A DNA stretch of 64,000 bases from Streptomyces sp. NBC_00178 (lineage in GTDB: Bacteria > Actinomycetota > Actinomycetes > Streptomycetales > Streptomycetaceae): positions 5,981,501 through 6,045,500 of the forward strand of contig NZ_CP108143.1 in NCBI RefSeq assembly GCF_036206005.1. Reading direction: 5' to 3'. Positions 34,337-42,853 of this stretch are shown one piece after another. Position 1 is the first letter of the stretch. Every line of letters begins with the position of its first letter. The notes below the pieces were generated by a model. That model was not told where the DNA came from. It searched no databases and worked only from the letters and a program-made list of their open reading frames with translations. The position numbers and the translations under genes are program-made.

Positions 34337-35794
34337 TCAGTCCTCGCGCAGGGCGCGGACCGCCTCCTCCACGCGCTTGCCGTAGTCGGCGTCCGCGGCG
34401 TGGAAGTGGGCGAGGTTCTTCTCGATGACGTCGTCACGGGTGACCTGGGAGAGGCCCCCGGCGATGTTGGCGACGAGGCGGTCCTTCTCGTCCGCCGACA
34501 TCAGCCGGTAGAGCTCGCCGGCCTGGAAGAAGTCGTCGTCCTTCGTGTGGGCCGGCGCCTCGTGCGTGCCCGTCCAGCCGTGGACGGCGAGCGGGGCCGC
34601 CAATGCCTGCCCGGTCTGCGCGGGGCCGGCGTACGAGTTGGGCTCGTAGTTCTTGTCCTGGCGCGATCCGCGGCGCGTCGCGTGCAGGCCGTCGCGGCCG
34701 TAGTTGTCGACGACCGCCGCCTTCGGCGCGTTGACCGGGAGCTGGGTGTGGTTGATGCCCAGGCGGTAGCGCTGCGCGTCGGCGTAGGCGAACAGCCGGC
34801 CCTGGAGCATCTTGTCCGGGGACGGGCCGATGCCGGGCACGAAGTTGTTCGGCGAGAACGCCGCCTGCTCCACCTCGGCGAAGACGTTGTCCGGGTTGCG
34901 GTCCAGGACCAGGCGGCCGACGCGCTGGAGCGGGTAGTCGGCGTGCGGCCACACCTTCGTCACGTCGAACGGGTTGAAGCGGTAGTCCGCGGCCTCGGCG
35001 GCGGGCATCACCTGGACGTGCAGCGTCCAGGACGGGTTGACGCCCCGCTCGATGGCCTGGAGCAGGTCCGTCTGGTGCGAGTTGGCGTCCTTGCCGACCT
35101 GCTCGGCGCCCTGCTCGGCGGAGAGCGAGCGCACGCCCTGGTTGGTCCTGAAGTGGTACTTGACGAAGAAGGCCTCGCCCTTCGCGTTCGTCCACTGGTA
35201 GGTGTGCGAGCCGAAGCCGTTCATGTGGCGGTAGGAGGCGGGGATGCCGCGGTCGCCCATGAGCCAGGTGATCTGGTGGGTCGACTCGGGGGAGTTGGCC
35301 CAGAAGTCCCAGACGTTGTCCGGCTCCTGACGCCCCGTGAAGGGGTCGCGCTTCTGCGAGTGGATGAAGTCGGGGAACTTCACCGGGTCCTTGATGAAGA
35401 AGACCGGCGTGTTGTTGCCGACGAGGTCGTAGTTGCCCTCGTTCGTGTAGAACTTCAGCGCGAAGCCGCGGGGATCGCGTACGGCGTCGGCACCGCCCAG
35501 CGAGTCGGCGACCGTGGAGAAGCGGATGAACGTCTCGGTGCGGCGGCCCACCTCGGCGAGGAAGTCGGCGCGGGTGAAGCCGGTGACGTCGTCCGTCACC
35601 TCGAAGTAGCCGTACGCACCGGAGCCGCGGGCGTGGACCACGCGCTCCGGGATGCGCTCACGGTTGAAGCGGGCGAGCTTCTCCAGCAGGTGCTGGTCCT
35701 GGAGGAGGACCGGCCCGCCGGCACCGGCCGTGGCGGAGTTCTGGTTGTCGGCGACCGGGGCGCCTGACTCGGTCGTGAGCACACGCTGGGACAT
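34337..35794 (-). CDS. Monofunctional heme catalase (small-subunit type)
   Basis: 485-residue catalase, the length typical of clade-3 enzymes. The active-site histidine lies in ERVVHARGSGAYGYFEV, the distal Asn in YDLVGNNTPVFFI and the proximal heme tyrosine in GRLFAYADAQRYRLG. It breaks down H2O2. The ATG at 35794 is preceded by GGAAGG; a long upstream in-frame extension is not protein-like. The gene follows hyi-glxR on the same strand but is separated by a strong terminator and has its own promoter, whose operator is identical over 21 bases to the one at the urate operon. This fits removal of the peroxide made by urate oxidase. Confidence 0.96.
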   Translation of the reverse strand: MSQRVLTTESGAPVADNQNSATAGAGGPVLLQDQHLLEKLARFNRERIPERVVHARGSGAYGYFEVTDDVTGFTRADFLAEVGRRTETFIRFSTVADSLGGADAVRDPRGFALKFYTNEGNYDLVGNNTPVFFIKDPVKFPDFIHSQKRDPFTGRQEPDNVWDFWANSPESTHQITWLMGDRGIPASYRHMNGFGSHTYQWTNAKGEAFFVKYHFRTNQGVRSLSAEQGAEQVGKDANSHQTDLLQAIERGVNPSWTLHVQVMPAAEAADYRFNPFDVTKVWPHADYPLQRVGRLVLDRNPDNVFAEVEQAAFSPNNFVPGIGPSPDKMLQGRLFAYADAQRYRLGINHTQLPVNAPKAAVVDNYGRDGLHATRRGSRQDKNYEPNSYAGPAQTGQALAAPLAVHGWTGTHEAPAHTKDDDFFQAGELYRLMSADEKDRLVANIAGGLSQVTRDDVIEKNLAHFHAADADYGKRVEEAVRALRED

Positions 35795-35854
35795 GGAGGC
35801 CTTCCGTACGGGGCTGCTGACGGCTCCAGGAGCGTAGATAGGCCAGGAACGGCG

Positions 35855-35875
35855 CGTCAACAGTTTGTTGAAATT
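35855..35875 (-). promoter_or_regulatory. Catalase promoter operator, identical to the uraD operator
   Basis: On the minus strand the core TTTCAACAAACTGTTGAC, extended to 21 bases, is identical to 46115-46135. Its end forms the -35 TTGACG (35860-35855); TACGCT is an 18-base-spaced -10. The inverted form TCAACA-n-TGTTGA suggests a dimeric regulator that covers the -35. Confidence 0.75.
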
Positions 35876-35887
35876 GGAGGAGTGGAT

Positions 35888-35947
35888 TCCGGGTCGCGGC
35901 GGCGCCTGGGCGCGACAGGACAGGTGTCAGCGCCGCCGCGACCCGGA
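35888..35947 (-). terminator. Terminator after glxR
   Basis: Perfect 18-base arms (35888-35905 and 35930-35947) surround a 24-base loop. It separates the hyi-glxR transcript from the catalase promoter just beyond it. Confidence 0.85.
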
Positions 35948-35975
35948 GTTCAGGGGGCCCGGGAGGGGCCGGGGG

Positions 35976-36869
35976 TCAGACCTGGGGGCCGGAGAGCCGC
36001 TCGACCGAGCGCAGCAGTGCCGAGTGGTCCAGCCCGCCGTCGCCCTGGGCGCGCAGCGAGGCGACCAGCTGGGCCACCACGCCGCCGACGGGCAGGGCCG
36101 CGCCGACGTTGCGCGCGGCGTCCGTCACGATGCCCATGTCCTTGTGGTGCAGGTCGATCCGGAAGCCCGGAGCGAAGTCGCGCTTGAGGAAGTTGTCCTT
36201 CTTGCGCGTCAGGACCGTGGAGCCGGCGAGCCCGCCGTTCAGGACGTCCAGGGCGGCGCTCAGGTCCACGCCCGACTTCTCGAGGAAGACCACGGCCTCC
36301 GCGCAGGCCTGGATGTTGACCGCGACGATCAGCTGGTTGGCGGCCTTCACCGTCTGGCCGGAGCCATGGGGGCCGCACAGCGCGATGGTCTTGCCGAGCG
36401 CGTCGAGCAGCGGCTTGGCGGCGTCGAAGTCGGTCTGCTCGCCGCCGACCATGATGGACAGGACGGCCTCGATCGCACCCGCCTCGCCGCCGGAGACCGG
36501 GGCGTCCAGCACGCGGATGCCCTTCTCCTTCGCCCGTGCGGCCAGGTCCACGGAGGTCTGCGGCGTGATCGACGACATGTCGATCAGCAGGGCGCCCTCG
36601 CGGGCGTTCTCCAGGATGCCGTCGGGACCGTACGCGACGGCCTCGACCTGGGGGGACGCCGGGACCATCGTGATGACGACGTCGGCGTCGCGCACCGCCT
36701 CGGCGATCGACGCGGCTCCCCGGCCGCCCGCCGCGACGAGCCGGTCGATCTTGTCCTGCTCCAGGGTGTGACCGGTGACCTGGTATCCGGCCTCGACCAG
36801 GTTCTCGGACATGGGGGAGCCCATGATGCCGAGCCCGATCCAGGCGACCTTGGGGAGGTTCTTGCTCAT
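35976..36869 (-). CDS. glxR: 2-hydroxy-3-oxopropionate (tartronate semialdehyde) reductase
   Basis: 297-residue beta-hydroxyacid dehydrogenase that reduces tartronate semialdehyde, the Gcl product, to D-glycerate with NAD(P)H. The Rossmann motif is VAWIGLGIMGSPMSENL, the substrate-binding motif DAPVSGGEAGA is near residues 122-132, and the catalytic lysine is K175 in GQTVKAANQL. It lies 46 bases downstream of hyi and is probably co-transcribed from the hyi promoter. Confidence 0.95.
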   Translation of the reverse strand: MSKNLPKVAWIGLGIMGSPMSENLVEAGYQVTGHTLEQDKIDRLVAAGGRGAASIAEAVRDADVVITMVPASPQVEAVAYGPDGILENAREGALLIDMSSITPQTSVDLAARAKEKGIRVLDAPVSGGEAGAIEAVLSIMVGGEQTDFDAAKPLLDALGKTIALCGPHGSGQTVKAANQLIVAVNIQACAEAVVFLEKSGVDLSAALDVLNGGLAGSTVLTRKKDNFLKRDFAPGFRIDLHHKDMGIVTDAARNVGAALPVGGVVAQLVASLRAQGDGGLDHSALLRSVERLSGPQV

Positions 36870-36915
36870 GAGGGTGCCTTCCGGTAAGCGTGTGTGCGTG
36901 GGGCGGGCGGCGGCC

Positions 36916-37755
36916 TCAGCGGGCCGGCCGGGCCTCGGCGGGGAGCCAGTCGAAGGCCTCGGCGCTCGGGCGGTCGCCGGGCTTGTACTCCAGGCCGACC
37001 CAGCCGTCGTAACCGGCTTCGGTCAGCTCGTCGAGGAGCCGCTCCAGCGGGAGCGAGCCGGTGCCGGGCGCGCCGCGCCCCGGGTTGTCGGCGATCTGGA
37101 CGTGACCGGTCTTCGCGGCGTACGCCTTGATCACCTGGCTGAGGTCCTCGCCGTTCATCGAGAGGTGGTACAGGTCGAGCAGGAACGCGGTGTTGCCCAG
37201 CCCCGTCGCCTCGTTGACGCGGTCGGCCACCTCGACGCCGGCCGGCGCGCTGACCAGCGGGTAGAGGGGCGACTCCGTGTCGTTGAGGGTCTCGATCAGG
37301 AGGGTCGCCCCGATCCGGTCGGCCGCGCGGGCGGCCAGGACCAGGTTCTCCAGGGCGAGTTCGTCCTGCGCGGCGGGGTCCACGCCTTCGACGCGGTTGC
37401 CGTACAGCGCGTTGAGCGCCCTGCAGCCGACCGAGGCCGCGAAACCGGCCGCCACCTCGATGTTGGCGCGGAAGCGGTCCGACTCCTCGCCGGGCACCGA
37501 GGCCGCGCCGCGGTCGGGGCCGGGCAGCCGGCCCGCGTAGAAGTTCAGCCCCACCAGCTGCGTTCCCGCGTCGTCGAGCGCCTTCTTCAGGGCGTCGAGC
37601 TCGGCCTGCGCCGGGGTGGGGGTCTCGATCCAGGGCCACCACAGCTCGACCGCGGTGAAGCCAGCCGCGGCGGCGGCCGCCGGGCGCTCCAGGAGCGGGA
37701 GTTCGGTGAAGAGGATCGAGAGGTTCACATCGAAGCGCTGGTCCGAGTAACCCAT
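36916..37755 (-). CDS. hyi: Hydroxypyruvate isomerase
   Basis: 279-residue TIM-barrel protein of the Hyi/xylose-isomerase-like family, which interconverts hydroxypyruvate and tartronate semialdehyde. Metal-site glutamates are expected in TLLIETLND and VGLEYKPG; HVQIADNPGRGAPGTG is a strong family signature. The ATG at 37755 follows GGAAGGAG; an upstream in-frame extension runs through the operator and is not coding. First gene of the hyi-glxR unit. Confidence 0.95.
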   Translation of the reverse strand: MGYSDQRFDVNLSILFTELPLLERPAAAAAAGFTAVELWWPWIETPTPAQAELDALKKALDDAGTQLVGLNFYAGRLPGPDRGAASVPGEESDRFRANIEVAAGFAASVGCRALNALYGNRVEGVDPAAQDELALENLVLAARAADRIGATLLIETLNDTESPLYPLVSAPAGVEVADRVNEATGLGNTAFLLDLYHLSMNGEDLSQVIKAYAAKTGHVQIADNPGRGAPGTGSLPLERLLDELTEAGYDGWVGLEYKPGDRPSAEAFDWLPAEARPAR

Positions 37756-37765
37756 TCTGCGCTCC

Positions 37766-37801
37766 TTCCGTATCGCGGAAGTTAGTTTCTGCTTAACGGA
37801 A
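37766..37801. promoter_or_regulatory. Tandem 15-bp palindromic operator at hyi
   Basis: TTCCGTATCGCGGAA (37766-37780) and TTCTGCTTAACGGAA (37787-37801) repeat the double element of gcl, read on the other strand, with the same 21-base offset and most bases conserved. It sits directly after the hyi -10 and ends 11 bases before the start codon. Confidence 0.7.
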
Positions 37802-37830
37802 GATTGCCCGGCCGGTGGTCCGGCTGTCAA
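37801..37830 (-). promoter_or_regulatory. hyi-glxR promoter
   Basis: On the minus strand TTGACA (37830-37825) and CAATCT (37806-37801) are 18 bases apart. The -35 is perfect; the -10 is weak in its first base. The operator follows immediately, as at gcl. Confidence 0.6.
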
Positions 37831-37860
37831 GAGGCCACCCGAATTTCCGGACACACCGGA

Positions 37861-37893
37861 GCGGGGTGGAGGCCGCCCGGCCCTCCACCCCGC
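37861..37893 (-). terminator. Terminator after the GH16 gene
   Basis: Perfect 12-base arms GCGGGGTGGAGG (37861-37872) and 37882-37893 with a nine-base loop, 20 bases after the GH16 stop codon. Confidence 0.8.
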
Positions 37894-37913
37894 CCCCGCT
37901 CACACCTGCCTGG

Positions 37914-39347
37914 TCAGACGCCCGGCACCGTGTCCCGGAAGGTCGTCCCGGCCGCGCGGTATCCGCTCACCAGAGCCGACACCTGCGCGGGGGAGAGGAC
38001 CTGGTCCTTGACGTGCAGGACGTAGTCGACCTGCTGGTCGTACGCCCGCGGAGTGGTGCTGCTCTGACCCGCCAGATCGATGAGCCACTGGTTGAAGTTG
38101 ATCGACATCGGCCGCTCCGGGAGGTAGGACGCCCCGTGCGTGCCGAAGGGCTGCCCGTCCACGTAGTACGTGATCGCGTTGTTGTCGATCGTCACCACCA
38201 GGTCGTGCCACCCGGCGTAGCTCTGGCGCGCCTCGCTGTGCTGGTTCACGGCCTCCCACGGGTCGGGCCGGTAGGTCTCCCAGGACGTGGTGTAGAGGAT
38301 GTTGGACGGCTCGCCCCAGCCGCCGTTGGGCAGGTACTCGAAGTCGTACTCGGCGTAGTCGTCCGCCATCGGCGCCTTGAGGTCGTTGATCGTGAAGAAG
38401 GTCTGCACGAGGTGGTCGCCGTCCGGACCGGACTTCGGGGCGTCGCTGAACTTCACCCGGGCCGCGTAGGTGCCGTTGCGGAACTTCGAGGAACGGGTGA
38501 GGATCTCCGTCTGCACGGTCGAGGCCCCCGTGCCCGCGGTCGACGTCTCCAGGTTCATGATGGAGTTGCCGCTCTGGTTCGCGAAGGTGACCTTCTCGGG
38601 TGCCCACACGGCACCCGGGACACCGGGGCCGCCGGAGTTGGAGCGGACGCTCCAGCCGTTCGCCGCGATCTTCGGATCCGCGTGACCGGAGTAGTTGAAG
38701 TCGTCGAACAGCGTGGGCCCGTCGGCCGGCGGGTCGGTGGGCGGATCCGTCGGATCCGTCGGGTCGTTGCCCCCGGGCGCCTCGCCCCACGCCGTGGCGC
38801 CGCCCAGCTGGGCGGTGATCCGGGACCAGTCGCCGTAGGTGCTCCGTTCGGGGCCGAAGGAGTAGTCGTCGCTCTGCCGCAGCGTCTGCCAGTCCGCGCG
38901 ATGGAAGCGCAGCTGCATGTCCCCGGTGTCCGCACCCGGGGCGAGACTGCCCGCACCGCCGGTGAAGGCGATCTCCAGGTAACGGTCAGCGGTGGCCGTC
39001 GGGTTGGGCAGGGTCTTGAAGGTCCCGGTGATGTTCCCGCAGCCCTTGACCGCCCACGAGCAGGCGAAGCGGTAGGCGGCCGAGGCCGAATCGGCCTTGA
39101 AGTAGTACCGGACCTTCACGTCGGCGAGCGACACGCTCGTGCTGCCGGTGTTGCGGACCTTGAGCCAGGGTTCGCTCTGGTCGGCGGTGGCCCCGGACGC
39201 GCTCGTGCGGTACTGGACGGCCAGCCCGCCCGCCGCCGCGGCGGCACCCGCCGTCGTGGGCAGTGCGGCGAGGGCCGTACAGCCCATGGCCAGGGTGACG
39301 GCGGCGGCCGCCGCCGCGCGGATACGGCTCCTGCGGAACGTACTCAT
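37914..39347 (-). CDS. Secreted GH16 glycosidase with N-terminal CBM3-like domain
   Basis: 477 residues. A signal peptide (IRAAAAAAVTLAMGCTALAA) precedes a family-3 carbohydrate-binding-like domain (LAVQYRTSASGATADQSEPW ... WLKVRNTGSTSVSLADVKVR), a Pro/Thr linker with repeated DPTDPP, and a GH16 domain. The GH16 catalytic motif E-x-D-x-E is present in YAEYDFEYLPNGGWG. Such enzymes cut beta-1,3(1,4)-glucans or related polysaccharides outside the cell. The ATG at 39347 follows GAGGAAC. Next to it on the same strand lies the GH20 gene. Confidence 0.87.
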   Translation of the reverse strand: MSTFRRSRIRAAAAAAVTLAMGCTALAALPTTAGAAAAAGGLAVQYRTSASGATADQSEPWLKVRNTGSTSVSLADVKVRYYFKADSASAAYRFACSWAVKGCGNITGTFKTLPNPTATADRYLEIAFTGGAGSLAPGADTGDMQLRFHRADWQTLRQSDDYSFGPERSTYGDWSRITAQLGGATAWGEAPGGNDPTDPTDPPTDPPADGPTLFDDFNYSGHADPKIAANGWSVRSNSGGPGVPGAVWAPEKVTFANQSGNSIMNLETSTAGTGASTVQTEILTRSSKFRNGTYAARVKFSDAPKSGPDGDHLVQTFFTINDLKAPMADDYAEYDFEYLPNGGWGEPSNILYTTSWETYRPDPWEAVNQHSEARQSYAGWHDLVVTIDNNAITYYVDGQPFGTHGASYLPERPMSINFNQWLIDLAGQSSTTPRAYDQQVDYVLHVKDQVLSPAQVSALVSGYRAAGTTFRDTVPGV

Positions 39348-39382
39348 GGCGATGTTCCTCTCCGGAACGGTGGGAGATCGGG

Positions 39383-40942
39383 TTAAAGAGGGGGTCGCGC
39401 TGTACCCGTCGACGCGGTCGCCAGGGACCGCGCGGTCAGAGGCCGGTACCGGACACCGAGGGCGTCCAGCCGGGCGGTGTGATGGCGCAGGCGCTCGACG
39501 AAGCCGGACCAGTCGCCGTGCCCGCCGGACCAGGCGCGGTCCGCCAGTGCGCACAGCCGGGGGTAGGTGAGGTACTCGATGCGGTCCGGCGTCGTCACGT
39601 ACTCGGTCCACAACTGCGCCTGTGTGCCCAGGACCCGGGACGCCTCGTCGGCCTCCCAGTCCAGCGGCACGGGTTCGTTGGCGTGGACCGCGTGCAGGGG
39701 GACCGGGTCGCCCGGCTGGGCCGGGGGCTCGTCCGGATCCGTGGACTGGGCGTAGTCGAGGTAGGTGGAACGGTGGTGCGCGGTCACCACGCGGTGCCCG
39801 CGCCGGGCGGCGGTGCGGGCGTGGGCCGGGTCGCGCCAGGTCATCACCGTGAATTCGGGCGGCAGTTCGCTGCCGCTCTCCGCCCAGCCCGTGGGCCGGC
39901 GGCCGTGCTCCACCAGGAACGCGCCGATGCGGCCCATGAACCAGCCGTGCAGCTCACCGGGGCCGGCGAGCCCCTCGGCCGCGGCGCGTTCCCGGGCCGC
40001 CGGACTGTGCTCCCACTCCGTGGTGGGGCACTCCTCGCCGCCGATGTGGATGTAGGGGGAGGGGAAGACGTCCATGACCTCCTCCAGCACGGCGCGGCAG
40101 AAGTCGAAGACCTCCTCGTGCACCCCGAGCACGGTGTCGCAGACACCCCACCTGGTCCAGACGTCGAGCCGGCGCTCCGGGTCGTTGCCCAGCGACGGGT
40201 AGGCCGCCAGGGCCGCGCGCACATGACCGGGCATCTCGATCTCCGGCACGACGGTCACCCCGCGCTCCGCCGCGTGGCGGACCAGGCCGCGCAACTCGTC
40301 CTTGGTGTACGACCCCCCGTGCGGCACCCCGTCGGACAGGGACTCGGCGCGCAGGCCGCCCACCGAGGTGAGCCGGGGGTACTGGTCCACCGGCATCCGC
40401 CAGCCCTGGTCGTCCGTGAGGTGCAGATGGAGGACGTTCAGTTTGTGCAGCGCCATCAGGTCGACGTACCGGTGCAGGTAGGACACCGGCTGGAAGTGCC
40501 GGGCGACGTCGAGCATCGCACCCCGCCAGGGGTAGCGGGGCACGTCGCTGATCTCCACGCACGGCAGCTCCCAGGTGGGACGGCACACACCGCCCGACAG
40601 CGCCTCCGGCGGCAGAAGCTGACGGATCGTCTGCACCCCCCGGAGGAGCCCGGCGGGCCGGGCGGCGCGCAGCAGAAGGGCCTCGGGTCCGACGGTCAGG
40701 CCGTACCCCTCGTCACCGAGCCCGCCGAGGTCCGGGTCGAGGGCCAGGACGACGCGGCCCTCCGCCGACGGCGGCAACGGCAGCCCGGTGGTGGGGCCGA
40801 GGAGCGCGCGCAGCAGGTCCGCCGCCCCCTGCGCCCCCGGCAGGGCGCGTACGGACGTGTCTTGGCCGAGGACGAAGCGGCCCGGCCGTGGTGAGACCTT
40901 GTGGGGGCGGGGGAGGAGTGAGAGCTCGGGGCGTGCGGGCAC
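39383..40942 (-). CDS. GH20 beta-N-acetylhexosaminidase
   Basis: 519 residues, no signal peptide, so probably cytoplasmic. The GH20 (beta/alpha)8 domain begins near residue 135 (RYPWRGAMLDVARHFQP, LNVLHLHLTDDQGWRMPVD, VVPEIEMPGHVRAALAAYP). The catalytic acid/base is E304 in IHIGGEECP. The residue before it, normally the Asp that orients the substrate acetamido group (GGDE), is E303 here. It would release GlcNAc from imported chito-oligomers. It lies downstream of an ABC sugar importer on the same strand, 67 bases away, consistent with import followed by hydrolysis. Confidence 0.92.
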   Translation of the reverse strand: MPARPELSLLPRPHKVSPRPGRFVLGQDTSVRALPGAQGAADLLRALLGPTTGLPLPPSAEGRVVLALDPDLGGLGDEGYGLTVGPEALLLRAARPAGLLRGVQTIRQLLPPEALSGGVCRPTWELPCVEISDVPRYPWRGAMLDVARHFQPVSYLHRYVDLMALHKLNVLHLHLTDDQGWRMPVDQYPRLTSVGGLRAESLSDGVPHGGSYTKDELRGLVRHAAERGVTVVPEIEMPGHVRAALAAYPSLGNDPERRLDVWTRWGVCDTVLGVHEEVFDFCRAVLEEVMDVFPSPYIHIGGEECPTTEWEHSPAARERAAAEGLAGPGELHGWFMGRIGAFLVEHGRRPTGWAESGSELPPEFTVMTWRDPAHARTAARRGHRVVTAHHRSTYLDYAQSTDPDEPPAQPGDPVPLHAVHANEPVPLDWEADEASRVLGTQAQLWTEYVTTPDRIEYLTYPRLCALADRAWSGGHGDWSGFVERLRHHTARLDALGVRYRPLTARSLATASTGTARPPL

Positions 40943-41009
40943 GGGGGCCTCCGGTTCGGGGGGTCGGGCGGTTCGCGTGTACGGGTTCGCGGGGGGACGC
41001 CCGGCGGGC

Positions 41010-41849
41010 TCAGCCCTTGACCGCGCCGGCGGCGAAGCCGGAGGTCACATGGCGCTGGAGCAGCAGGAAGATGACGAGCGCGGGCAGGGCGAACAGCGTC
41101 GAGGCGGCCATGGTGGCGCCCCAGTCGGTGCCGAAGGTGTTCTGGAACGAGGAGAGCCAGACCGGCAGGGTGCGGTTGTCCTGCTGTTTGATGATCAGGA
41201 AGTTGGCGTACGCGAACTCGTTCCAGGCGGTGATGAATCCGAAGAGCGAGGTCGCCATCAGGCCGGGGGCGAGCAGCGGCAGTGCGACCCGGGCGAAGGC
41301 GCCGGTCCGGGTGCAGCCGTCGACCTGGGCGGCTTCCTCCAGCTCGGGCGGGATGGTCGCCAGGAAGCCCCGCAGCACCACGATCGTGAACGGCAGGGTG
41401 ATCATGAAGTAGACGAGGGTGAGGGTCGGCAGCCGGTCGAGCATGTCCGTGTCGCGGGAGATGATGTAGATCGGGATGATCAGCGACTCCCAGGGCGCCA
41501 TCTGGGCGATGAAGACCAGCAGCATGAACTGCCGCCGGCCCTTCCAGCGCAGCCGGGCGACGGCGAACGACGCCCCGAGGGCCACGACGAGCGAGAGCAG
41601 CACCGCGCCCAGGGTGACCAGGACGCTGTTGCGCCAGAAGAGTTCGAAGCCGTCCGCCTGCACGGCCCGCCGGAAGTGGTCCAGTGTCCAGGTGTAGGGC
41701 ACGAGCCGCGGCTCCGGGGACTGGATGTCCTTGCTCGGTTTGAAGGCCGTGGACACCATCCAGTAGACCGGGAACAGGCAGACCACGACGGTCACGACGG
41801 CGGCGGCGTTCAGCGGGATCCGCCGGACGCGGGGACTGAGCTGGGTCAT
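41010..41849 (-). CDS. Carbohydrate ABC transporter permease (MalG-like)
   Basis: 279-residue inner-membrane permease of the CUT1 family with about six helices. The EAA loop that contacts the ATPase is seen as LEEAAQVDGCTRTGAFARVALPLLAPG. Its ATG overlaps the stop of the upstream permease (ATGA), so the two are coupled. No ATPase gene is in the operon; Streptomyces sugar importers commonly share the MsiK ATPase, which I infer here. Confidence 0.93.
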   Translation of the reverse strand: MTQLSPRVRRIPLNAAAVVTVVVCLFPVYWMVSTAFKPSKDIQSPEPRLVPYTWTLDHFRRAVQADGFELFWRNSVLVTLGAVLLSLVVALGASFAVARLRWKGRRQFMLLVFIAQMAPWESLIIPIYIISRDTDMLDRLPTLTLVYFMITLPFTIVVLRGFLATIPPELEEAAQVDGCTRTGAFARVALPLLAPGLMATSLFGFITAWNEFAYANFLIIKQQDNRTLPVWLSSFQNTFGTDWGATMAASTLFALPALVIFLLLQRHVTSGFAAGAVKG

Positions 41850-42844
41850 CGCGGGTCGTCCTCCTGGCGGAACATCTGGCGGAAGTAGGCGACCAGCACC
41901 CCCGACATCAGCACGACGGTGATCATCGACGCGGCGGAACCCAGGTCGTAGCGCTGGCTCGAGAGTGCCGTCTGCACCGCGTACACCGGCAGGATCGTCG
42001 TGGCGTCGCCCGGTCCGCCGCGGGTCATCACCCAGATCTGGACGAAGGCCTTGAAGGTCCAGATGACCTCCAGCGACAGGACGAGCATGAAGATCGGCCG
42101 CAGCATCGGGAAGGTGATGGACCGGAAGATCCGGGAACCCGACGCTCCGTCCAGCCGGGCCGACTCGTACAGCTCCGCCGGCACCGTGGTCAGGGCCGAG
42201 TAGAGCGTCACCGCCGCGAACGGCACGGACTGCCAGACGATCAGGGCGACCAGGATCGTGAAGGCCGCCGTGCCGTTCGCGAACCACGGGTAGCGGTCGA
42301 AGGACTCGAAGCCGAGCGCGGTCAGCAGCTGGTTGACGATGCCGAACTCCGAGTGGAACAGCCACTGGAAGACGGTGGTGGCCGCGACCACCGGCATGGC
42401 CCACGCCAGCACCAGCGAGCAGAGCACGACGGTGCGGCCGGCCCGGCGCAGCCGCTCCGTCATCAGCGCGACCAGGGTGGAGATGACCATGATCAGCACG
42501 ACGTTGACCGCCATGAAGACGAAGGTGCGGCCGGTCACCTCCCAGAAGCGCGGGTCGGACAGCAGCGTCCGGTAGTTGCGCAGCCCCACGAACTCGGCGT
42601 CCCCGCTGATCAGCTGACGGAGCCGGAAGTCCTGCAGGGAGATGACCACGGCCCGCACCAGCGGGTAGACGAGCAGGTAGAGCATGCCGCCGATCGCGGG
42701 CGCGATCAGCGCGTACGGCCAGAAGCCGTGCGCGGGCCGCGCTGGGCGTCGCCGCGGCGGTTCCGGTGCGGGGTGCCGGACACGTGGCGCGGTCCGTTCA
42801 CGGACGACCTGCACGGCCGACCTCCTCTCGTCGGTGGAGACCAT
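41846..42844 (-). CDS. Carbohydrate ABC transporter permease (MalF-like)
   Basis: 332-residue membrane protein with six helices after a Pro/Arg-rich cytoplasmic N-terminus (PAPEPPRRRPARPAH). The EAA motif is LYESARLDGASGSRIFRSITFPMLRP. It forms the channel together with the permease encoded directly downstream. It follows the binding-protein gene by nine bases. Confidence 0.93.
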   Translation of the reverse strand: MVSTDERRSAVQVVRERTAPRVRHPAPEPPRRRPARPAHGFWPYALIAPAIGGMLYLLVYPLVRAVVISLQDFRLRQLISGDAEFVGLRNYRTLLSDPRFWEVTGRTFVFMAVNVVLIMVISTLVALMTERLRRAGRTVVLCSLVLAWAMPVVAATTVFQWLFHSEFGIVNQLLTALGFESFDRYPWFANGTAAFTILVALIVWQSVPFAAVTLYSALTTVPAELYESARLDGASGSRIFRSITFPMLRPIFMLVLSLEVIWTFKAFVQIWVMTRGGPGDATTILPVYAVQTALSSQRYDLGSAASMITVVLMSGVLVAYFRQMFRQEDDPR

Positions 42845-42853
42845 CGGCCGGGA

